Part shown: positions 1 through 11,888 of the stretch, piece after piece
Layout: each line of letters starts with the position of its first letter
How positions within the stretch are numbered: the first letter of the stretch is position 1
Source: Embiotoca jacksoni
Taxonomy: Eukaryota > Chordata > Actinopteri > Embiotocidae
DNA: 64,000 bases
Reading direction: 5' to 3'
Assembly: GCA_022577435.1 (NCBI GenBank)
Contig: JAKOON010000060.1
Location: 112,001 to 176,000, forward strand
The notes under the pieces: model-generated
What the model saw: only the letters and a program-made list of their open reading frames with translations
The model's database searches: none
Told to the model about the DNA's origin: nothing
Program-made: the position numbers and the translations under genes

Positions 1-82
1 GGAGAAACTCCAACGCATCATTCTCCTCCTGCAAAACTTTCTTCTTATTCCCTCTTGCACCAAACGACAACTGCTCTCCCTC

Positions 83-770
83 TTGGGACATCTGAACTTT
101 GCCTTGCGCATCATCCCCCAGGGCCGCTCCTTTATTTCGTACTTGCTTTCCCTCGCATTATCCACACCCTCACTTATCGATCCAGTCTCCATGGATACCC
201 CCTCCAGAACAGAGATGCAGATGCGGCTGCACCTCCTCTCCAACTGGAACAGTATCACCTTCTTTTACGACGACCAACTTTCCAACCCAGAAGGCATTCA
301 GCTCTATACCGACGCTGCTCCTTCCGCTGGTTTTGGGGGCCACTATGGTAGAGGATGGTTTTCAGCTGAATGGCCCATTGAGTTCTGCAACTTCCTCCAA
401 GGCTCCCTCCAATCATCTTCAGCAGTCCACGAAATATATTCGATTGTTATCGCCGCTCTCCTCTGGGGGCACGAGTAGCCAAAAAGGTCTACACTCATCC
501 ACTCTGATAATATCGCCATAGTCGACATCATTAGCGAAGGCAGAACAAACTCTCCCACGATCATGCCCTTCATACACCGTCTCACGTGGCTGTCGGTCAC
601 TCATCAATTTATTCTCCGAGCTAAACATGTTCCTGGCCACCATAACTCCATCGCTGACTCTTTGTCTCGCTTCTCCTTCCAGATCTTCAGAACCTTAGCT
701 CCAGACGCGGAGGAGAATCCAACCCGTCCCGCCACTTTCAGACTTGACATTCCTCGTTTGAAACGAACCA
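83..770 (+). pseudogene. RT-connection/RNase H segment of the DIRS-like element
   Basis: One frame runs from the left edge to about 770, interrupted by a single TAG at 476-478 directly after WGHE, where members of this family usually continue. The YTDAAPSAGFGG motif carries the first RNase H acidic residue, HSDN carries another, and HVPGHHNSIADSLSR is the typical end of a retroelement RNase H (the NxxADxLSR signature). It is continuous in frame with the start of the recombinase. Family assignment is from motifs only. Confidence 0.72.
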
Positions 771-779
771 TCGCAGAAC

Positions 780-1731
780 TCATCTCTTTTTCCCAACAAG
801 CCACCATCAGCAGCTTAGCCCCCAGCACTCTTTCTACTTACTGGACGGCCTGGAACTCTTTCCGCTCCTTCCACGCCACGTTTAACCTTCCGGAAGGTTC
901 CCTTCCTTCGACGTGGCCTCCGTATGCAGCTTCATCTCCCATGTCCACTCAATTCTCCACATCGAGATACCCACCATTAAGATTTACCTTAGCGGTATCA
1001 ACTTCTTTGCAAAGTTACTCACTGGCTCCCCTGCAACGCTCTCCCAGTCGTCTTTACTTATTAAAGGCCTTCAGCACCAAACACCTACACCGACTCCTCG
1101 CCATCTCCCGTTAACCCCCGATCTTATTTCTCGCTGCATTGCCACCCTTCGTTCTAACCACTTTTCCGCCCACCTGGCGCGCACTCTGGAATCCATGTTT
1201 CTACTTGCTTTCTTCGGTTTCTTGCGATGCTCAGAATTCGCTTCTTCTTCAGTCAAGTTTAACCCTATTCTCCACCCTTGCGTATCCGACCTCTATCCCA
1301 TCTCCGAAGATTGCTTAGGCTAGTCACTCAAACGGAGCAAAACAAACCAGGTCAGCAACCCAGTTCCCATATTTTACTTTAAACTAAATTCATATCTGAG
1401 CCCCTATGAACCCTTCATACATTATCTTCAGCTCAGGAAAACACAGCAAACTTCTTCCCATGAACCGCTGTTCATCACCGAAACAGGCCAAGTTGCCAAT
1501 CGGTCCTGGTTCCTTTTACACTTCAGAGTAGTTCTAATCACCTCGGGGATTAATCCTGACTCCTTCTCCGGCCACTCCCTTCGCATAGGGGCAGTCACCA
1601 CCGCGTCAAGCGGAGGAGTCCCAGACCACCTCATCAAGGTCATGGGCACTGGTCTTCCCAAGCCTACCAACTTTACACCCATCACAGCTTCGACGACCTG
1701 CGCAAAGGGCAGGCAGCCTTGCTTTCTTAGG
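780..1731 (+). pseudogene. Degenerate tyrosine recombinase of the DIRS-like element
   Basis: The N-terminal part (LISFSQQATISSLAPSTLSTYW, core-binding-like) is in the frame of the RNase H. Near 900 the homology moves to the next frame (YLSGINFFAKLL, then MFLLAFFGFLRCSEF). A TAG follows at 1321-1323. The catalytic arginine motif SGHSLRIGA is at 1567-1593. The motif holding the nucleophilic tyrosine, SSQAYQLY, has Tyr at 1665-1667 but lies in a third frame, implying a one-base loss near 1650. The order of these motifs is that of a phage-type integrase fold, as used by DIRS and Ngaro elements. Confidence 0.78.
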
Positions 1732-1833
1732 ATAGCTTCTTTTGGGGATCTGCAAGGCCCGGAAGCCGCAGTGGATCCTCGACTAAGCCTTCCCCCAAAC
1801 CGCGAAACTCTCACCCCGGCTTAATCTCCCCCA

Positions 1834-2240
1834 ATCAATGAAGGTTCGCCCCCAGCCGAGGCGGGGTCCTAGCTAGAGAATAGACTTTTAGTTAAGTTAG
1901 CTAACCAGTGGCTGCCTTGTTTTGCTAGTGACAGGTTCAAAGTGTAATTCTAAGGAAAGGAAAGGATTCCTGCAGTGTTCCACCTTTCTGTTTGATCAGA
2001 AAACAGCTGTAATATCGCTCTACTCGAAGCCACCAGACTCCATTGATAAAAACAGTAATTTTAAGGTGTAGAACAGTGGAGTTGAGTCTGGTGGCTTTGA
2101 ACAGATTGATATGGGACGATGGTTATGAAGCCTCACATCCATCATACAGACTTATTAATATCTATCAGGGATCCTTTAAGTTTGTTGGTTTCCCAAGTGG
2201 AAAGAATAAAGACTGCAAAGTTTATCATAGTTAGCATAAT
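1834..2240. other. Non-coding stretch after the DIRS-like element, with a 17-bp inverted repeat
   Basis: No convincing gene. The ORFs at 2043-2337 are short and share no recognisable motif. The only structure seen is the inverted repeat at 2024-2100, described separately. Confidence 0.5.
2024..2100. repeat. Inverted repeat, 17-bp arms
   Basis: TCGAAGCCACCAGACTC at 2024-2040 is matched by its near-perfect reverse complement GAGTCTGGTGGCTTTGA at 2084-2100, with a 43-bp spacer. It could be the terminal inversion of a small MITE or a hairpin. Its identity is unknown. Confidence 0.7.
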
Positions 2241-2440
2241 CAATAAGAGACCGTATTATTACATTTTTGTCACGTTTTGGACGACATACTATATCATGAC
2301 ATTTAAAAAACATTTTGGACGACATATTACAGTTTAATGTTTATTTACATTTTGGACGACATACTATGATATTTTTTGGGACATTTTGGACCCTTTGCTA
2401 TACCAAGACATTTTTATGAAATTTTAGCTCACATACTATA
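2241..2440. repeat. Left arm of an AT-rich tandem repeat (TTTTGGACGACATACTAT type)
   Basis: Diverged units built around TTTTGGACGACATACTAT recur at about 2273, 2313 and 2352. The same motif family resumes at 3476-3780, so this is one array split by an insertion. Similar repeats are common in teleost intergenic DNA (recalled, not searched). Confidence 0.75.
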
Positions 2441-3000
2441 GGTCTGTGTCTGGTGGGTGTGGCCTCTCTGCTTCCCTCCTCCAGGCTCCTCCCTCTTCCA
2501 CTCCTCCAGCTGGCTGGCACAGCTGCACTCCGCTGATCACTGCCTGACGGTATTTCAACCCTGGTCCTGCACTTCATCTTGGTCAGTTGGTTGTGTCAGC
2601 TCACCTGGTACTACGCTGCTGCAGCTCGCTCTAAGTTTGGACTCTCCTGGTTCCTCGTCTGGTTCTGATCCCTGCCTGCTCTCTACCTGACTCGGTTTAC
2701 CTGCGAGTACCAGCTGTCTTCCCGTCCTGTCGTCCCACCACGACAAACTCACCTGTAGTCCTGCGAGAATCCTCTGAGATAACCAGTCGACACTCACCTG
2801 TAAGTCCTGCGTTTGTCAAGGAGATCACTGGTCAAGACTCACCTCAGATCCTCCCTCGGTCCATCCAGACTCCCCACGGCCCAAACCTGTCGCTCTGGCT
2901 TCAGGATTCAGAGACATCCTCCAGACACCGACCCTCTTGGACTCCACCTGTCTGCTGCCTGCCCCGCTCACACTCCTAGACAATGTTACCTGGACTCGGC

Positions 3001-3045
3001 GCACACACACACACACACGCACGCACACACGCACACGCACACGCA

Positions 3046-3077
<32 letters not shown>

Positions 3078-3201
3078 CACACACGCACACATACGCACGC
3101 ACACACATACACACACACACATACACACACATACACATACACACATACACACACACACATACACATACATACATACACACACACACACATATACACACAC
3201 A
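3001..3201. repeat. Interrupted (AC)n microsatellite
   Basis: About 200 bp of AC dinucleotides with GC and AT interruptions (acgcac and acatac units). It lies just left of a complementary (GT)n tract. Confidence 0.97.
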
Positions 3202-3226
3202 TCCCCCCTGGAGTCAGCCACTCTGC

Positions 3227-3229
<3 letters not shown>

Positions 3230-3276
<47 letters not shown>
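3230..3276. repeat. (GT)n microsatellite
   Basis: About 23 uninterrupted GT units, complementary to the AC tract 30 bp to the left. Confidence 0.97.
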
Positions 3277-3277
<1 letters not shown>

Positions 3278-3475
3278 ATTCACACATACCCTCAAGCCTG
3301 GACTCCCCTCACCGACTACACAACCTGGACTCTGTCTGCACACACACAACTCATTCTCCCCGGACACCAACAACTCCACGACTTCATTACTTTCAATAAA
3401 ACTGCTTTTTATTCATTAATCCAGCTTCTGTGTTTGTCCTGTTCACACAATTACTACACAACTATGATTTTATTT

Positions 3476-3780
3476 TGACATTTTGGACTAAACATACAAT
3501 GACTTTTTTATGATATTTTGGACGACGGACTATAATATGACTTTATAATGTTTTTTTAATTTTTTTTTTACCATATACTAAACTATGACTTTATGATATT
3601 TTGGACAACATACTATACTTCACTATACTTTATGAAATGTTGGACCACAGTCTATAGTATGACTTTTTTATGAAATGTTGGACAACATACTATAGTATTA
3701 CTTTTTTTTTAATTTTTTTTTTTTTTAATATTTTTGATGACACACTATTGTATGACTTTTTAAAAATATTTTGGACAGTA
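3476..3780. repeat. Right arm of the TTTTGGACGACATACTAT-type tandem repeat
   Basis: Units such as GATATTTTGGACGACGGAC near 3514, TATTTTGGACAACATACTAT near 3597 and GTTGGACAACATACTATAG near 3676 continue the array seen at 2241-2440. Units are roughly 50 bp and diverged, with poly-T interruptions. Confidence 0.75.
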
Positions 3781-5183
3781 TGAAAAATGTAGTAATTTGT
3801 TTTGATAAATCACATACATTTTCCTAGAATTTTAATATCTACTTAGTTTTTTTTAAGGGATTTCAACGCTTTTCTTGGAATTGCCTACGGATTTCAATTA
3901 CATCTACAAAAAAGTTTATGTCATGGTACTAAATTTATTTGTTTAGTCAATTAAATTGTATCCTTGCATTTACTTAAATGGTTTATGTCACTGTGGTAAA
4001 TGTAGTCTTTCAGATCCATTTCAATTTTTTACTTACATTTACTCACATTTTTAAGTATATTTATTAGATTTTACTGGTTTGGAAATTTATTCTATTTTTT
4101 TGTGTGAAATTGTGCCGCCAAAATTTTGTTTAGTTTTTGCAATGTATTAAGTGCTGTAAAATCTTTAACCTTAATGACAATGAACTGTACATTTTGTGTG
4201 AGTGCATTGTGCTCTTAAGCCTCCTTATTAAATTACATTGATTTAAGTCTTATCTATGAGGAATTGTGATATTTTCTGTGAATGTTCCTGTGTACTTACT
4301 GTGTTGTCCATCACTGACTTTGGGCTGAGAGATCGAGGCAGTGAGATACTGGCAAAAGAAAACGTATACAAATTTGGCAAGATGACAGTTTTTGATAGCA
4401 ATTTCTGCAAAATAATAAAATCATTATCATGCAGATTAAATAGTGTTTTAATAATCCTGAAAAAATATTTTAGATTTAGAATGTTAATTTTGGTCAAATA
4501 TATTACATTTGAAAAAAATGCAATTTTACGGAACATAAACTTTATCGGAAAAAATTTGGGCACCTCTGGTCTATATGAACATACATTTGTGATATCAGTT
4601 TTATACTATTTTAATTTTTTTGTTGGTACGCGAGCACACCTGGAGTTAGTCACACTCCTAAAAAAGATAATACCCATTGAGTTAAAACATTTGATGACGC
4701 ATCAAACAGGGCTGGAAAATCACTTAAAATAAAATGTAATGATATAATTAGACCAAAATAACCTGCGAATTGCTAAAAATAGGTTCAGAAATCATAGAGA
4801 GATCATAGAAGAAGAGTTGATAGTTAATTTTATTATGGGTTCTTCAATAATTATGGACATATAATCATCTCTTTACAATACAACATAAGATCAGAAGAGC
4901 ATGACAGACCACTTTAACAGAATCTCATAGTTTAAAAAAAAAATCAATAAATAAGAGCATAAATAAACCAAATATATGTTTTCAACTTAGATATAGATTC
5001 ATATACTAATATTGTGTCTGCATGCGTCATGAAACATCCTCATCATTGTCTGTACAAACACAAGAAATCGGTCGCAGGTACAAGTGGGTAGGTAACATAC
5101 AGAATGACGTTATGAGGCTACTAGACCGTACTGAGGAAAGGCCCAAAATAGAAAACAACGGACTCAGGAAGCACTTTATAGAG

Positions 5184-5187
<4 letters not shown>
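3781..5187. other. AT-rich DNA without a recognised gene
   Basis: Overlapping ORFs on both strands at 4243-4732 arise in AT-rich sequence, carry no known motif and have low-complexity composition. No repeat family was recognised with confidence. Confidence 0.5.

Positions 5188-5269
<82 letters not shown>
5188..5269. repeat. (CA)n microsatellite, about 41 units
   Basis: A perfect CA run of about 82 bp. Confidence 0.99.
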
Positions 5270-5271
<2 letters not shown>

Positions 5272-5336
5272 GCATCTTCCAAATGGAAATATATACAAAT
5301 GAAACGCATACAAACTTTGTACCACATGGACTCTTG

Positions 5337-5939
<603 letters not shown>

Positions 5940-6870
5940 TTTTTCGAGTTGTTTGTCCTGTTTTTGTGAAAGTGATATCTGAAGAACCTCTTGAGGGAAT
6001 CTTTTCAAACACAATTATGCACTTGGCCTCAAGGATGAACAGTGACCTCTCTACAGATAGAGAGCACACATGTTCACTTGTATGCATCAATGATGTGTAT
6101 AGATTTGGGTAATCAAAGGTTAAAGGTCAAGATGACCTCACGTCTTTGTCTGCCATTCTATTCTTGTGAACGCAATATCTCCGGAACTCATTGAGAAAAT
6201 ATCTTGAAATTTGGCACAAACATTCACTTGGACTCAAGCATGAACTGATACGATTTTGGTGATCAAAGGTCAAAGGTTGAGGTTACTGAGTTCATTTTGT
6301 TTTCCCTTTGTGAATGTAATATCTCAAAAACCCTTTCAGGAAATCACTTTAAAGTTTGGCACAGACATTCACTTGGACCCGAGAATAAACTGATTTGATT
6401 TTGGTGGTCAAAGGTCAAAGGTCAAGGTTACTGTCATCTCACATCAATCCATGTTTACAAGCACGATATCAGGGGAACACCTTGAGGAAACCTCTTCAAG
6501 TTTGGCACAAATGTTGACTTGAAGTGAATAGACTTTGGTGGTAAAAGGTCAGAGGTCATGTTCACTGTGACCTCACATCTCTCTCATTTTTGTGAACGAA
6601 ATATCTTTGGAACGCCTCAAAGAAATGTCTCCAAATCTGGCACAAACATTCACGGACTCGAGGAAGACGTGAGTAGATTTTGGTTATCAACGTTCAGTGG
6701 TTAAGGTCAATACAACCTCACATCCATCCTGTCCATCAGTCCTATTCTTGTAAATGCGATATCTCAAAGCGCCCTCACAGAATTTCATAAAATTTGACAC
6801 TGACATTCAATTGAATGCAAGAATGAACTGATTACGATTTGGAGGTCAAAGTTAACTGTGACCTCACGGA
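5940..6870. repeat. Diverged ~150-bp tandem repeat rich in AGGTCA half-sites
   Basis: About six units share the same order of motifs: TTTGTGAA..AATATCTC, CACTTGGACTC, then GATTTTGGTGGTCAAAGGTC and a GTGACCTCAC-type end. Unit junctions fall near 6111, 6262, 6407, 6540, 6685 and 6840. Similar sequence is a frequent dispersed repeat in teleosts (recalled). The AGGTCA direct repeats resemble nuclear-receptor sites. Confidence 0.8.
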
Positions 6871-7830
6871 ATATATTAGTGCTGATAACTCAATAGTTGC
6901 AATATCTAATAGGATAAAATGACTATTATTCTTTTCTGTCCATTATTGAACACCAAAACTGAGTAGATAGATACGTAATTGGTGACATTACGTGTCCATC
7001 TAGAAATTGTGGTGATTGTATAGACTTTCTGTGCTGTAAGGATTGAAGATGTGTGTAAACCATCCGAGTTTTAGAATTCATGGCTTCTTTGCCGCAACAT
7101 GTATATGGGTTTTGACAGATATACATGTAAATTACAACTTGATTGTTTAGCGGAGGGATACAACTGGTAGGCAGTTATTCCAGTTTAATATTAGTTTTTT
7201 ATGTATGGGAGTTAATTTGTTAATCTGGGTGCCCATTATGCAAGTTCAAACATTAGGATTTTTTTCTATTTTAAATTTGATCAATTTGCAAATAGCAGAA
7301 AATGACATTTCAATTCATATAATGTTTCAATATTGGCAGACCTTCATAGTTTTCTCCCTTTGTTGTTTTTAAGTTTGACACTGTGGTTTCAAAACATTTC
7401 TCTGGCAGTCATGTTTTATTTCCAACTAGGAAGCCAGTGACTGTATTCAAATATGATTATCTAATGTAATTATATCTGAAGATTTATAAAGATCTTTATT
7501 TGAGAAGCCTCCACAGTCTAAAACAGAACACTAAAGTTTCACTATGTGCATATCTTCCTGTATCTCCTGTTCACATTCGTGTCATGTTGTTCCTGCTCTA
7601 CACCTCCTTCCCAAATCACAGACAGAAAGGTTGCTACTAGAACACAAAAAAATGATTCAGTAAATGGTAAACAAAAAAAAACAAAAAAAGAAAACATACT
7701 CATTCAGCAGCTGGATTCCCCTCTTAATAAAAGGGGTGTTTCACATTGAATATGGCTCACTGTAATTGTCACTGTCATCATTTAAACACAGAGGTAATCA
7801 GATCCTGTACAAAATTACACCCCCCCCCCA

Positions 7831-7831
<1 letters not shown>
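6871..7831. other. No gene seen
   Basis: AT-rich unique-looking sequence with only short ORFs and no splice-bounded exon or repeat that I can identify. Confidence 0.5.

Positions 7832-7874
<43 letters not shown>
7832..7874. repeat. (CA)n microsatellite
   Basis: About 21 CA units following a C9 run. Confidence 0.97.
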
Positions 7875-7879
<5 letters not shown>

Positions 7880-10800
7880 ACTTATCTTTACAAAGGAAGA
7901 AAATAAATACGGAATACTTTCATCAATAACACACCATCATCATCATAGAATAGTCTGTAGAATCCTCTAAATCCTACTTTTGATTTCCAGACACTTTCTC
8001 TGGAGATATGAATGGCAGTTATATAAGGTCATCACGATAAATGTTGGTGTAAGTAGTAGTAGTAGTATAAATGACAATATCACAGCTAAACAACATGAAG
8101 TGGCTCCAAGAGTGTCGTCTTGGCCCCGAAGGTGTTTCTTTTGTCACGGTTGAAACTGGGTCTGGTCCAGCTGTTCTGTGGAGTCCAGCTGTGGAATATG
8201 AAACCTGGAATGTTTTTTTTTATGGCACTTCAGCACTCAATCAGAAAGTCCAAAACTGTGTAGCAGTAACAGGCAGCAGCTGCTCATCAACACTGAGTCC
8301 TCATTTACCTCTGTGATTCCTGCTGTGTTTACTGGAGGACACATTCCCCCACACAATGGGATGAATCCAAACTTAATTAATACATTTTCTGTGCTTTTCA
8401 TTAGCTTTTCCCCCCCTTTTGCATTAAAGGAGCACTCCAGCAATTTAGAATGACACTTGCATAAATGGGGAGGATTTGCAGAGGGTGATATAGCCTGACT
8501 AAAAGTCTTTAGTATGGGTCACACTCTAAAAACGCTGGTTCCTATATTTCCCATAATGTAACTTGAAAGTGTCTGTATGTTAGATTCTCCTTGCCCAGTT
8601 CACACTCACATCCCAAATCTGTAGCTCCACTTTGTAACACAAACCCGAGCTAAAAATAACCCTGATGACATCACCGTGACATTATCAAGGTTATTTCCAT
8701 CGACTTGAAAAAGCTCCTGAGGATATTATACAACTCTTGGAGACCAAGTGTGACTCAAAGGGATGAGTAAATGGACTTCCATGCATTAAGTCACTGGAGT
8801 GCCCTGTTAAAGTGACAGAAGCAGAAATGACAAAGAGCATTTTGATGCTAAATGTGTTTCCTACCAAATGCTTGTAATTGTTTTAATGTATGTGTAACAC
8901 TAAAATATTTGCTTTTACATTTTTAATGTTAGATTCAAAAATCTAAAGCTTTAATTATTACCGCACTGAAGGTTCAAATTATGTTTTAGTTTTATGACGG
9001 TAAACCAACCAGTAATATTTCACACTATTTTTATCATCCTGACGCATTATCCTTTCTGTTGCTGTCGCTCTTATTCACAAGACAGTTACATAGCTCGTGA
9101 GCAGTTTTGGTGGAATTAACTATTTTTCTTTCCTACCCAGAGTCACACAAGACAAAAACATAATTATCATTTCAATTACAAACCTCTAATCTTTGGAGAA
9201 GGTCAACATACTTTCTCTGGATGGAGCTGCTGATTGTTCCTTTGCATTGTTGTACATTCTTTCAAAGAAATTAATCAAGACAAAAGTACTCTGAATAAGA
9301 CCAACAAAATAGACTAATTCTCTTTGACCACAATTGCTTTCGGAGTATAATCTAAAATAGTACAAAGAAATCAGTAATGGCAATCCATTGGCACAAACTG
9401 AGCAGCTGACTTCCCAGGATTTAACTGAGAGTCTGGTCACATTAACATTTCAGGATGATATATTTAAATAAATATCATTCAGCTGAAGGGAATTATCCTG
9501 TTATTGAGGCCCAAACTCACTGCGTGAAACGATGGGGTCTGGCTACGCTGCATTGGGGATTGTTTTCAAATTGTTGCATCCTGATGGGCACAGAATTCGG
9601 GTTAAGTTTGAAACTATTCTAGCAGCCTTTAACCGATACCAATCATTGACCAATATTTGACTTATGTTGTGAGGCCAACCTGTAAACAACAGAGTCCCCG
9701 CCCCAAATGTGAGCAGAGGAGAGCTACATTTCAAAACAAACACTTGACTTCAATATCATTGCACTGCACCGCCCCCTTCTGGTTGCTGACTGGTTCAGAC
9801 TGACTGAGGAACCTTTATACAAACAGGGTTTGTCAGCAGCAGGCTAGAATGCAGTTATCATGAACACTGAATGGAGTGATAGTCACAACCTGCTCACTGT
9901 TTTCACATCATTCTAATTGTAATATGTAAATGAGCTTAGGAAACCTGAAGTGAAGATACTTTTATTGTCCTTCTGAAGAGGATGTGTTATTAATGAGTAG
10001 CATTTTAGTTAGAGAGACAGCCAGATATCTTAACTGATAGTGAACCTCTGCTGGTGCCTGTAATCACGATGTGAAAGAGTGTCGTCTTTTGCGGGTTTGA
10101 TGTGTCCAGACTCTCAGTCAATAAAGTTTAATCACCTTTCAAAAACATTTGGAGCTGCAATTTTGTACCCAAAGCTGTCCACTGAAGCTGAAACTATGAC
10201 AGTAATGTTGAAACGCTAACATAATATACAGTAAGTAATAATGTCAGGACATCCCAAACATCATCCAAAATCAAGATTTCATAGTTTTTCAAAGATGCAA
10301 TGTAGATTAAAAATGGTCTTATTTGTTGACAAAAAACAGTACGAACGTAATATTCAGCTTTCATTCTACCATGTTGCGGCAAAATGTATTACTGAAATAG
10401 TAGTCTATTAACTATTTGTCCTTTTGTTCAGTGATCTTTTGATGTTGGTCCCTGGAAACTCCTGGCAATTATTGGGTTACTACTGATGTCAAAATTTATA
10501 GCCCTTCATGTCCAAAGTCATGTGATGGTCGTGGAACGGACAGCTCTTTATCTACGTCACAACCAGTTTCAAATTAGATTTCTAAAAAACATTTTAATCT
10601 TGGCATAGCTTGTCTTAAGCTCTGTCTATTTTAATGGTAAAACAATCCAAAAAAAAATACAAATAAAAAAATCCATTTGAGTAGTTTGATTGCATGACCA
10701 GATTACTGACTGAAGAGACACCATTACATTCATACCGTACTGCATTTTTTACTCCATCTCATCTCGTCATTTATAGGGTCTAAAGTTTAAAGTGAATCTC

Positions 10801-11827
10801 TTCACACTTTGATAAAAAGTCAATGTCTCCACTAAATATTGCTTCAGTCTAAATGTACCCTGTAAACAAGTCATCTTGAAACCCGAGGAGAAAGGATGTA
10901 AAAATCAAACCAAAGAGGGAAGAAATGAGAACAGGTGGCGATACTAATTATCAAGATTATTAGGCATGATTTGTTATCTACCTGATGGCTTTCTGTGTTA
11001 CACAATGAGGGCTCAAATAAAATTGTTTCTTATTTTTGAGCTTTTGGTAATAAAAAGCTGAAGGAGATGGGCCAAGGACACGAGCCACCGAACAGTTTTG
11101 AAACAAATCCCCATTTTGAACCTGGAGAAGTGTTTTAGTAAACCTGGTAAACCTGTCTGATGGCTCCTGTTTGCAGTCCTCTGTGGAGTCCAATAAAACA
11201 GCTGTTAAACTGGTGAGTAAAAATGAGCACGAGCCAAAAGATTAATGTCCAGAACTGTAAAAATACATCAAAGTTTGTAAAACAACAGAAATTTTGTTGA
11301 AAAAGTTTCACCCATTTTTGAGAGCGTTCACCCTACAGGAAGAACATACCAGCTGATAAGTACATGAAGTCCTTCAGTTCCTAAGAACTGACGTAATGTG
11401 TGGATGGAGAGGAGGATGAAACATAAACAGTGATCATGGCGTTCTCTTCTACAGAGGGAAGAGAGAGACACTGTTTTTATATTACACCAGTCTGCAGTGT
11501 TCGTACAGCCACAAGACCTGAAAGAATTATTTCATTGTGTGAGTATACCTGTTCATTATGGGTGAATGTGAATCAGTGTGTTTGTGTAAGATTGTCCATC
11601 ACCTCTTTAAATTTACATATTTGTATAACATTTAAAGACTTTAAACATCTGCCAAAAGTCAAACCATGTCCTGTGTGATCTGTAACCTGTAAGTTTGTTT
11701 ACCACAAATACTGTATGCTTCAAACAAACTTCTATTTCTAACTTTCTTGTTGTCAGATTATGTCAAAGGTCAGTGCTCCTAGCTGCTGTACAATGTAAGG
11801 AGGGGTGAAAGGCTCATGGCCTCTTTC
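7875..11827. other. Long intergenic stretch, no gene recognised
   Basis: ORFs of 60-84 codons at 8071, 8237, 9186, 9543, 10194, 10978 and 11430 show no domain, no consistent splice borders and no family motif. The stretch lies 3' of dlgap1 and may hold its 3' flank or another gene's intron. Confidence 0.5.
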
Positions 11828-11879
11828 TGTGGTTTCCTTCTGTGGCTTCCTTCTGTGGCTTCCTTCTGTGGCTTCCTTC
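11828..11879. repeat. 13-bp tandem repeat, four copies
   Basis: TGTGGCTTCCTTC is repeated four times (the first copy has one substitution), ending 9 bp before the TA at the left end of the mariner copy. Confidence 0.9.
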
Positions 11880-11888
11880 TGTTTCTCT

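Larger units (their letters stand above)
1..1833 (+). mobile_element. DIRS-like tyrosine-recombinase retrotransposon, 5'-truncated by the window edge, inactive
   Basis: The plus strand reads as the 3' half of a DIRS-type pol. An RNase H-like segment (YTDAAPSAGFGG, then WGHE, then HSDNIAIVDII and HVPGHHNSIADSLSR) is followed by a tyrosine recombinase ending in SGHSLRIGA and SSQAYQLY. DIRS elements integrate with a tyrosine recombinase rather than a DDE integrase. The frame is broken by a TAG at 476-478, a shift near 900, a TAG at 1321-1323 and a shift near 1650, so the copy is dead. The right limit is set where recombinase homology and its GC-rich tail end, and is approximate. The reverse transcriptase itself would lie left of the window. 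Confidence 0.82.
2441..3469 (+). mobile_element. Unclassified insertion splitting the tandem array
   Basis: About 1 kb of pyrimidine-rich, GC-richer sequence sits between two halves of the same AT-rich array, so it was inserted. It carries long (AC)n and (GT)n tracts and ends with an AATAAA at 3397-3402 followed by a T-rich stretch, as in the 3' end of a retroelement. No coding domain was recognised: the ORFs across 2813-3478 are CA-repeat translations. It might be a solo LTR or a non-autonomous retroelement. Confidence 0.45.

Noticed and set aside
2813..3478. 221-codon and other ORFs rich in His-Thr or Val-Cys
   Set aside because: They are CA/GT dinucleotide translations.
4243..4732. Overlapping 106- and 158-codon ORFs on opposite strands
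   Set aside because: AT-rich composition, no motif, no splice signals; likely chance.
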